DNA from: JBCCRV01 sp047619315
GTDB lineage: Bacteria; Myxococcota_A; Polyangia; Polyangiales; Houyiibacteriaceae
Direction of reading: 5' to 3'
Length of the DNA: 5,141 nt
NCBI GenBank assembly: GCA_047619315.1
Contig: JBLHKB010000514.1
Coordinates: 1-5,141, forward strand
In this document: one piece after another, positions 1-4,832 of the stretch
Layout of the letters: the number at the start of each line of letters is the position of its first letter
Numbering within the stretch: the first letter of the stretch is position 1
The notes under the pieces: generated by a model
Told to the model about the DNA's origin: nothing
What the model saw: the letters and a program-made list of their open reading frames with translations, nothing else
Databases searched by the model: none
Translations under genes and position numbers: made by a program

Positions 1-1476
1 GTCGTTGGCACCAATGGCACCAATGGCACCAATGGCACGGATGGCACGGATGGCACGGACGGCATGGACGGCTCCAGTCTGATGACGACCACATTCGCTG
101 GAACCGTCTCTGACGGCGCAGGCACCGTGGACGGGTCCTTCGTTGTCCTCGGGGCCCTTGGCGACGACGCCAACGCTCTCGGCGCCCTCGCCGCCGTCGA
201 TGCCGACGCGTCGGGTGACTTCTCGATGCAGCTCATCAATCCCGTCGCTCCGAGCTCCCGGCTGCGCCTCACGGCCAGCAGCGAGAGCGGCGACCTCGTC
301 GCCTTCGCCGTCAGCGACGTCCAAGATGTCACGCCGGCCACCACCGGTGTCGCTTCCATCATCGAGCAAATCGTGACGACGGCCGGAGACGGCGTGGGCT
401 TGTCCGACTACAGCAACATGGAGATCGACGATCTGACGAGCGCGGCAGACACTGCTCTGACCATGGCAGCCACGGACCTCGGTGACCTCGACGCCGTCGT
501 CGAACAGGTGCGAATCGATGTCGGCGAGGCCATCGCCGACGCTTCAGGAAGCGACCCCGTCTACGGCACGGGCGTCATGCCCGCGCCGGCCGCCCCGGCG
601 GACGCAGCTGGCATCGTCGATGCATTCGACTTTGACCTAGTGAACGACGAGTTATGGGACATCCAGAGCGACGGAAGCATCAGCGACGGAACCGATGACT
701 CCTACGACGGGATGTTCGATCTCAACGTCAACGGTGCTTCCTACCCAAGTGCTCTGGCTGCCAATGTTGTGACGGAGGATGGGCGAGAGCTTGTGTTCCC
801 CGACGTCGAAGACCTCGGCGTCACGGGTCTTACGGTCTCCCGTAAAGTCTACATCCCAGAGACGGGCCGATTCGCACGCTTCTTGGAGGTCCTTACCAAC
901 ACCACGGCGGACGCCATCACCGTCGACGTGCTCATCGACGGCAACCTCGGATCTGACAGTGAGGAGGTCTTTGGACCTTCGAACGCAAGCTGGCACACCA
1001 GCGTTGAAAACGGCGGTGGCGATGACCCCGCTCTCGGCTTCCTCTACCCCGGCGCAACGGTGGTGCTCGATGGAGATGACGTCGACTACACATTCGCAAG
1101 CGTAACCATCGCCCCCGGCGCCACGGTGTCCATCGTCCACTTCGGCTTCCAGGACTTCGCCGACTACGACATGGACAGCATCGCCGCGGAGATGGACCTC
1201 GTCTTGACCACCTTCCCCGACGAGTACTTCGCGGGTCTCACGGCTGCGGAGATCGCATCCGTCCTGGGCTACTTCAACAATGCGACGGTCAGCGGGCCCG
1301 CCGGTACCGTCGCTCCCTTCGCTGAGGTCACCCTCACGAACGAAGAGTTGGCTGCTGTTGTAACGACGACGGCTGCCTCCGACGGCAGCTTCTCGGCCGC
1401 GTTGGCCGCCGCCAGCGGCGACACGATCCGAATCACCACGGATCTGGGCCGAGACGAAACGATCATGGCTCCTTAG
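1..1476 (+). CDS. Acidic secreted/surface protein with collagen-like tract and Ig-like domains (5'-partial)
   Basis: The frame is open from the first base, so the start is outside the window; the ATG at 64 lies inside the repeat tract and is not a credible start. The visible part is 491 residues. Seen (window residue numbers): Gly-X-Y triplets GTN/GTD at 3-24; a beta-rich segment at about 30-105 ending in the ADASGDFSMQL / RLRLTAS pattern typical of Ig-like or carboxypeptidase-regulatory-like folds; a helical Asp/Ala-rich stretch at 110-182; a Pro/Ala linker; a larger beta domain at about 206-385 containing RKVYIPETGRFARFLEVLTN and a DGNLGSDSEE loop; a short helical segment; and a second Ig-like unit at about 427-489 with ASDGSFSAAL / GDTIRITTD. 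By my count from residue 22 on there are about 78 Asp+Glu against about 10 Lys+Arg, and no cysteine. Inference: an extracellular, possibly calcium-binding, adhesin or matrix-like protein. No LPXTG or other C-terminal anchor is seen. The exact family is not recognised. An intrinsic terminator follows within 22 bases. Confidence 0.85.
   Translation, partial: VVGTNGTNGTNGTDGTDGTDGMDGSSLMTTTFAGTVSDGAGTVDGSFVVLGALGDDANALGALAAVDADASGDFSMQLINPVAPSSRLRLTASSESGDLVAFAVSDVQDVTPATTGVASIIEQIVTTAGDGVGLSDYSNMEIDDLTSAADTALTMAATDLGDLDAVVEQVRIDVGEAIADASGSDPVYGTGVMPAPAAPADAAGIVDAFDFDLVNDELWDIQSDGSISDGTDDSYDGMFDLNVNGASYPSALAANVVTEDGRELVFPDVEDLGVTGLTVSRKVYIPETGRFARFLEVLTNTTADAITVDVLIDGNLGSDSEEVFGPSNASWHTSVENGGGDDPALGFLYPGATVVLDGDDVDYTFASVTIAPGATVSIVHFGFQDFADYDMDSIAAEMDLVLTTFPDEYFAGLTAAEIASVLGYFNNATVSGPAGTVAPFAEVTLTNEELAAVVTTTAASDGSFSAALAAASGDTIRITTDLGRDETIMAP
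7..72 (+). repeat. In-frame 9-bp tandem repeat coding collagen-like GTN/GTD triplets
   Basis: Three exact copies of ggcaccaat (7-33), two of ggcacggat (34-51), then ggcacggac and ggcatggac, ending in ggc at 72. The unit is 9 bp, so copy changes keep the reading frame. It encodes Gly-Thr-Asn x3, Gly-Thr-Asp x3 and Gly-Met-Asp, with Gly at every third residue as in bacterial collagen-like regions. The array probably continues to the left of the window, because it begins within a few bases of the edge; the preceding codons are Val-Val. Confidence 0.9.
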
Positions 1477-1497
1477 CCGCGACCTCTTCCAAAAGAC

Positions 1498-1533
1498 ACC
1501 CCGCGAGCGAATGCGCTCGTGGGGTTTTCTTTT
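1498..1533 (+). terminator. Rho-independent terminator after the surface-protein gene
   Basis: An 11-bp stem, 1499-1509 (CCCCGCGAGCG) pairing with 1514-1524 (CGCTCGTGGGG), has one G-U wobble and a 4-base AATG loop. It is followed by TTTTCTTTT at 1525-1533. A further A1498-T1525 pair is possible. It lies 22 bases after the TAG stop at 1474-1476. An AAAA run at 1491-1494 on the other side could give weak termination of transcripts arriving from the minus-strand gene that ends at 1671. I see nothing else recognisable in 1534-1670. Confidence 0.92.
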
Positions 1534-1670
1534 CCGTCGGTGCCATTTTCAACGGCCCCTACGCAACGCCGGAGATGGGCTCTAGAGGCCGACGAGTTTG
1601 AGCAGCCTACTCGGGAAAAGAGTCGGCTCGGGGTCTCCGAAGCGCGCGTACGGTTCAAATCGTGCGATGC

Positions 1671-2138
1671 TTATGGGACTCCGTCGTGATTCAGGTCGGC
1701 CAAGTCCACGCTCGTGTCTAAGTGCTTGCACGCGGCCCTCAGCTCCGCTTCGTCGAGCAGGTTCATGCGGTAGCAGCGGCGAAGGAAGTGGTAGGTTGCG
1801 TCTTTGAGCTTTTGCGCCGCCGCCTCTCGTTCGCCCGATGCGTATCTTTGAGGAGGCAGTGGCTTGGCCATCTTCGTTTGCAGTTCGCATGGACCGCCAC
1901 AGTGCGAGCAGAAGGAAGAGCCCACCGTGGTGTCGTGCGCGTCAACCCAGTTCTTCTGAGCGCTCGCCATCTTGTTGAAGCGCTTGCCGTAGTCATTGAG
2001 GGTGTCGAGGGCGTTGCGCGCTTCTCCCAGCCAAAACTCTAGGTTCGCGTGTTGGCCTACGACGTGATGGGCGTAGCCCGTGGTGAATCTCTCGAGCTGC
2101 TCGGCGACGGCGGTCGCGTGGTCGATCATATAGGGCAT
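1671..2138 (-). CDS. Hypothetical protein with CSHCGGPC zinc-knuckle-like motif
   Basis: I do not recognise this 155-residue protein. It appears soluble: there is no signal peptide or membrane segment. It is mostly predicted helical and charged, with a His-rich N-terminal patch (YAHHVVGQH, 22-30). Cysteines sit at 77, 80, 84, 122 and 137; C77-x2-C80-x3-C84 within CSHCGGPC resembles half of a zinc ribbon, and C122/C137 could complete a site (inference). It ends in DLADLNHDGVP, which looks like the first half of an EF-hand-type DxNxDG loop cut by the TAA stop. Start choice: ATG at 2138 gives the MPYMIDHA beginning; in-frame starts at 2198 and 2354 exist but would add an Arg/Pro-rich, low-complexity extension over the intergenic control region. 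No strong Shine-Dalgarno precedes any of them, so the start is uncertain. It is transcribed divergently from the beta-barrel gene and convergently with the surface-protein gene. Confidence 0.7.
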   Translation of the reverse strand: MPYMIDHATAVAEQLERFTTGYAHHVVGQHANLEFWLGEARNALDTLNDYGKRFNKMASAQKNWVDAHDTTVGSSFCSHCGGPCELQTKMAKPLPPQRYASGEREAAAQKLKDATYHFLRRCYRMNLLDEAELRAACKHLDTSVDLADLNHDGVP

Positions 2139-2171
2139 TGTCGGCTCTGTTCTTTGCGGGTGTGCTTTGCC

Positions 2172-2188
2172 AGCCCACCTTGCGGGCT
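2172..2188. promoter_or_regulatory. Short dyad upstream of the minus-strand hypothetical gene
   Basis: AGCCC at 2172-2176 and GGGCT at 2184-2188 form a 5-bp inverted repeat with a 7-base spacer, about 34 bases upstream of the start at 2138. It could be an operator or a leader hairpin for that gene, but in GC-rich DNA a 5-bp dyad is weak evidence. I found no convincing sigma-70 or sigma-54 promoter for the minus-strand gene. Confidence 0.2.
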
Positions 2189-2232
2189 TCGCTGTCATGC
2201 CACGCCAGCTTCTCACCCAGATCTCTCGAAGG

Positions 2233-2244
2233 CCACCACGGTGG
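2233..2244. promoter_or_regulatory. Distal palindrome, candidate enhancer site for sigma-54 activator
   Basis: CCACC-AC-GGTGG is a dyad with 5-bp arms centred near 2238.5, about 87 bases upstream of the predicted transcription start at about 2326. That is within the usual range for a sigma-54 enhancer-binding protein site. Its core CACCACGGTG differs at one base from the palindrome at 2290-2299. The role is inferred from position and similarity. Confidence 0.45.
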
Positions 2245-2289
2245 AAATTGAGGGCTGCGTATGGGGTTTTGGGCGCGTCAGGCGCTTCG

Positions 2290-2299
2290 CACCGCGGTG
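2290..2299. promoter_or_regulatory. Proximal palindrome abutting the -24 element
   Basis: CACCGCGGTG is a perfect 10-bp palindrome ending one base before the TGGCACG element. It matches the core of the distal dyad (2234-2243) except for one central base, with a centre-to-centre spacing of 56 bp. A protein bound here would sit against the upstream edge of the sigma-54 holoenzyme, so it could repress or modulate initiation (inference). Confidence 0.4.
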
Positions 2300-2315
2300 T
2301 GGCACGAGGGTTGCG
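2300..2315 (+). promoter_or_regulatory. Sigma-54 (RpoN) -24/-12 promoter
   Basis: TGGCACG-AGGG-TTGCG matches the consensus TGGCACG-N4-TTGCW at every fixed position except the final W. The invariant GG (2301-2302) and GC (2313-2314) are separated by the required 10 bases. With C2314 as -12, transcription would start near 2326, giving a leader of about 16 bases that contains the Shine-Dalgarno of the beta-barrel gene. That geometry supports both the promoter and the choice of ATG at 2342. Such promoters need an AAA+ enhancer-binding activator; none is encoded in the window. Confidence 0.8.
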
Positions 2316-2327
2316 TTGTTTGTGGGC

Positions 2328-2333
2328 AAGGAG
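2328..2333 (+). promoter_or_regulatory. Ribosome binding site deciding the start of the beta-barrel gene
   Basis: AAGGAG lies 8 bases before ATG 2342. It selects this start over an in-frame upstream start at 2261, which would lie upstream of the predicted sigma-54 transcription start and would bury the signal peptide. Confidence 0.85.
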
Positions 2334-2341
2334 ACTTTCTA

Positions 2342-3016
2342 ATGTCGCATTCACGATTCAAGAAGCCCGCGCTCTGGGGCGCAGTCCTCGTCTTTGTCCT
2401 GGTGGGGGGTGCAAGCGCCCAAGCTGAACCCATCGCCGCAAGTGACGAACTCTGGGGACACTTCGAGGCGACGATGGGATTCGTCGCTGGACAGCATCGC
2501 TACGACGAGCTTCGTTTCGCGCGCGAGTCCGGGCCTGCAAACGCTCCGCCCGCCGCGCTCCAAGGGGCGCCCTACGATCGCACGGAAGTGTTCGGGCTGC
2601 GCTACGACGTACGCTTGGTGGTCAGTCATGTTCGCATGACGGCCGGCATCGATTTCCCCTTCACGTCGTTCTCAGCGGAGAGCGCCGTTCGAGATACAGG
2701 CGCCGGGGTGCGCCGCGTGGAGTCGCTCAAGAGTTACGTGCTCCGCTTCGGCATTGGCGGGGAGTATCCCTTTGGACCGGTGGTCCCCTTCGTCGACGTT
2801 CTTGGCTCTGTTCACTGGGTGAGTACGACGATGCTCTTCGACGGAGAATCCAGCGAGTACGGCGCGTCGGCCTTCGGCTTCTCGGCGCGCGCGGGCGTTC
2901 GGCTTCAGGTGCGGGAGTGGTTCTTTGCTTCTCTCGCGGGAGAAGTCGGCATCATCGGTCCAGTGCGCTGGGGCGCGGAGCTCTCCGTGGGTTTCTCCCT
3001 CGGGCCCGTCGAGTAG
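2342..3016 (+). CDS. Small outer-membrane beta-barrel protein
   Basis: A 224-residue protein with a classical signal peptide: basic n-region SRFKK (4-8), hydrophobic core at about 9-22 and an Ala-x-Ala type site in GASAQA, cleaved after about residue 26 or 28. The mature part of about 196 residues has no helical membrane segment. It is made of alternating, aromatic-bordered strands: about 38-49, 82-96, 97-108, 130-141, 147-162, 175-190, 191-204 and 207-220. These are separated by polar loops, with long variable ones at about 51-80 and 110-128. Size and pattern fit an eight-stranded barrel of the broad OMP_b-brl/OmpW-like class (family knowledge); I cannot name the exact family. The C-terminus is LGPVE rather than the usual terminal Phe, which is atypical for a BAM signal. 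It is the first gene of a likely operon driven by the sigma-54 promoter, with the next gene starting 26 bases downstream. Confidence 0.8.
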   Translation: MSHSRFKKPALWGAVLVFVLVGGASAQAEPIAASDELWGHFEATMGFVAGQHRYDELRFARESGPANAPPAALQGAPYDRTEVFGLRYDVRLVVSHVRMTAGIDFPFTSFSAESAVRDTGAGVRRVESLKSYVLRFGIGGEYPFGPVVPFVDVLGSVHWVSTTMLFDGESSEYGASAFGFSARAGVRLQVREWFFASLAGEVGIIGPVRWGAELSVGFSLGPVE

Positions 3017-3028
3017 CCTGTGCTCACT

Positions 3029-3034
3029 TGAGGA
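3029..3034 (+). promoter_or_regulatory. Ribosome binding site of the DUF3634-like gene
   Basis: TGAGGA lies 8 bases before ATG 3043. It fixes the start after the barrel gene's stop rather than at the longer in-frame start at 2917, which would overlap the barrel gene by about 100 bases. Confidence 0.75.
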
Positions 3035-3042
3035 ACGCCTCG

Positions 3043-3465
3043 ATGGCGTCGTTCCTGGGACTGCGCTACGCGCTTGGGGTGCCGCTCCTGATTCCCTTGC
3101 TCGTGCTGATCCTCGTGGGCGCTTTAGCGATAGTGATCTCACGCGGGAATGAGCTCTTCTTCTTGAGCGTACGCGGCGGCAAGGTGCTGTTGATTCGCGG
3201 CCGCCTGCCCGTCGCACTGCAGCACGACCTTGAAGACGTGATCACGCGCGCACGCGTTCAGGACGCGTCGATTCGCGCGGTGCGTTCGAGCGGGCACGCG
3301 CGCCTTGTGGTGAGCGGCGTGGACGAAGGCACACAGCAGCGGCTGCGGAATACCTTCGGCGTTCACCCGATTCAGAAGCTGCGCAACGCGCCCATCGCGA
3401 CGGACCGCAATATGGGTCAGCTCATGGGCTTGAGCTGGTTGGCTTGGATGCTGCGCCGCCGCTAA
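3043..3465 (+). CDS. DUF3634-like single-pass membrane protein
   Basis: A 140-residue protein. Residues 11-33 form one strong hydrophobic helix (GVPLLIPLLVLILVGALAIVI), followed by a compact basic domain: NELFFLSVRGGKVLLIRGRLP (36-56), HDLEDVITRARV (61-72), IRAVRSSGHARLVVSGVDEGTQQRLRNTFGVHP (77-109), then an Arg-rich tail ending LAWMLRRR. The order of a short RxGKVxLxRGxLP hairpin, a D(L/C)EDV helix, an IRAVR..G.ARLVVS strand pair and a QQRLRN helix is what I recall for DUF3634, a family of unknown function. I could not check this against a profile. The topology is probably a short periplasmic N-terminus, one helix and a cytoplasmic basic domain, following the positive-inside rule. The gap of 26 bases to the barrel gene suggests co-transcription. 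Its TAA stop interlocks with the stop of the opposing lipoprotein gene. Confidence 0.7.
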   Translation: MASFLGLRYALGVPLLIPLLVLILVGALAIVISRGNELFFLSVRGGKVLLIRGRLPVALQHDLEDVITRARVQDASIRAVRSSGHARLVVSGVDEGTQQRLRNTFGVHPIQKLRNAPIATDRNMGQLMGLSWLAWMLRRR

Positions 3466-4748
3466 TGAGGCAACACGCGCAGCAGCGTGTTGAACTCCAC
3501 GCGCGCGACGGTTCCGTCGGGTCGCGTCACGAGGAGCCCGCCGGCATCCATTCGAAGAGCGAGCTCCGGCATTTCGCAGGCCGAGAGGGCAGCGACGTCC
3601 GCTTCGTCGAGCTCACGTCGCTGAACTTCCGCGTCGACGCATGCTTGCCGCTGTTGAAACTGCCGCGACTCGCGGTCCCAGTGGTTGACGTCGGAGCCAT
3701 CCACGAAGGCGCCGTCGACGTCGATGCGAAAGACCGAGCCGTCGCTTGTTCGGAGCGCGACGACGCCCGAGGAGCCGGCATAGCGTCCGCCAGAGTGGGA
3801 GCCGCCGAAGAAGCCAAAGACCCACCCATGGTGTTCGCCGCTCCATTCGAGTTCACCGCCCAGCACCGCGTTTCGTGTCTCCAAGACCCACAGGCCGGAT
3901 TCTGCTCCGGTCATGAGCGCGACGGCGACTCCTCCGTTTCGTCCGGCGAGCCCGCAGTGGCGAAGGCGATGCGCCCCGACGGTGCGCTCGATGCATTCCG
4001 TATGAATCGGCGCAACTCGCAGGATGGTCCCGCCACCTTCGACCAGCGTATTCGGCGTCACGTCGCGATCTTCGTAGGGCAGGAGGGGAAAAGCCGCGGG
4101 GCGAGCGTAGGCAGGGTAGAGCGGCCCGACGACGGCGAAGCCGGTGCCACGACGGCTGGCGGGCGAGCCTTGGGCGCTAACAAAGAGCTGGGACAATCCA
4201 TAGCGTGGGTCTTGTGGTCCGTGGGCGATGCGCGTGTCGAAGGCTTGCTCAAGGTCCGCGCGAGTGGCGTCGTCGATGGGGGTGTCGAGCTCGAGCTCCT
4301 GAACGTAGGAGCCGTCTGCGCCGCCATAGGAAATCCGAAGAACCTGCGTACCCTCACGAAAAACATACTTCGTCACATCCCAGGACGACTCGACGCCGTT
4401 TCCGAAGTCGCCAAAGCTGACGATGGTGCAGCCGAAGCGCTCCTCCGCGTCGAACGATACGCTGAACTCGGACGCGTCATGAATCCTTGTTGCTCGCTCG
4501 AGGAGTTCAGGAGAGAGAGGCGCCACGAGCTCGCGAAAGTGCGCGAGATGGGCTTGTCTACGTGCGCGCTCGGCCTGTTCTAAGGCTTCGTATTCCCCTG
4601 CTTCTTCGCGGAGCGCTCGCTCTTCTTTGCGGATTGCATGCGCTTCGTTCGTTTCGGCGACGTCGACCAAGGTAGCCCTAGGACCGGACGCCATTGGAAC
4701 GCTGGAACAAGCGAACGCGAGCGCGACGAGGAATACGTAAAAGCGCAC
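3462..4748 (-). CDS. Putative lipoprotein with N-terminal coiled coil and beta-rich domain
   Basis: A 428-residue protein that I do not recognise. It starts at GTG 4748 (an in-frame stop at 4803-4805 limits alternatives), with no obvious Shine-Dalgarno. The N-terminus RFYVFLVALAFAC-SS is a short signal peptide with Cys14 as the candidate lipidated residue. The lipobox is loose (A-F-A-C, with Phe at -2), so plain signal-peptidase-I export is possible; Ser at +2 would favour the outer membrane. Residues about 30-75 are a highly charged Glu/Arg/Ala helix, likely coiled coil. From about 95 on the protein is beta-rich, with Gly/aromatic patches such as EWSGEHHGWVFGFFGG (301-316). Two similar strand pairs, TSDGSVFRIDV (334-344) and RPDGTVARVEF (409-419), suggest a repeated beta-hairpin unit. 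Apart from Cys14, cysteines are at 107, 252, 265, 370 and 391, fitting disulfides in an oxidising compartment. It lies 84 bases downstream of the Sel1-type gene on the same strand. Confidence 0.72.
   Translation of the reverse strand: MRFYVFLVALAFACSSVPMASGPRATLVDVAETNEAHAIRKEERALREEAGEYEALEQAERARRQAHLAHFRELVAPLSPELLERATRIHDASEFSVSFDAEERFGCTIVSFGDFGNGVESSWDVTKYVFREGTQVLRISYGGADGSYVQELELDTPIDDATRADLEQAFDTRIAHGPQDPRYGLSQLFVSAQGSPASRRGTGFAVVGPLYPAYARPAAFPLLPYEDRDVTPNTLVEGGGTILRVAPIHTECIERTVGAHRLRHCGLAGRNGGVAVALMTGAESGLWVLETRNAVLGGELEWSGEHHGWVFGFFGGSHSGGRYAGSSGVVALRTSDGSVFRIDVDGAFVDGSDVNHWDRESRQFQQRQACVDAEVQRRELDEADVAALSACEMPELALRMDAGGLLVTRPDGTVARVEFNTLLRVLPH
3471..3492. other. 8-bp hairpin just inside the convergent gene end
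   Basis: CAACACGC (3471-3478) and GCGTGTTG (3485-3492) form a perfect 8-bp stem with a 6-base loop. It begins 6 bases after the TAA of the DUF3634-like gene and lies within the last codons of the opposing lipoprotein gene. No U-tract follows on either strand, so it is not a canonical intrinsic terminator. It may stabilise or pause the plus-strand transcript's 3' end. Confidence 0.45.
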
Positions 4749-4832
4749 GAGGCAAAGAACGGAGTGAGGCGGCTTCGTATTCCCGGCGGCGGCATCATCA
4801 CCTCAGCCAGGTGCGCTACTCAGAGCACCGAG

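Noticed and set aside
652..1140. 162-codon minus-strand open frame inside the surface-protein gene
   Set aside because: It mirrors the codon structure of the plus-strand gene, has no ribosome binding site or recognisable protein features, and lies wholly within a well-supported CDS.
1600..1629. Imperfect hairpin GAGC...ACTC / GAGT...GCTC downstream of the minus-strand gene
   Set aside because: The arms are interrupted by an unequal internal loop and no T-run follows in the minus direction, so it is not supported as a terminator.
1640..1668. tRNA T-arm-like string CGGTTCAAATCGTGCG
   Set aside because: The TTCAAAT loop would have an 8-base loop or a mismatched stem. No matching acceptor strand, anticodon arm or D-arm could be drawn in the preceding 70 bases, so it is a chance match.
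2261..2341. N-terminal extension of the beta-barrel protein containing a CVVC motif
   Set aside because: It starts upstream of the predicted sigma-54 transcription start, covers the promoter and would bury a clean signal peptide. AAGGAG points to ATG 2342.
3444..4583. 379-codon plus-strand open frame opposite the lipoprotein gene
   Set aside because: It is a GC-rich antisense shadow. Its translation has no signal, motif or fold pattern, while the opposite strand gives a signal peptide, coiled coil and beta-rich protein.
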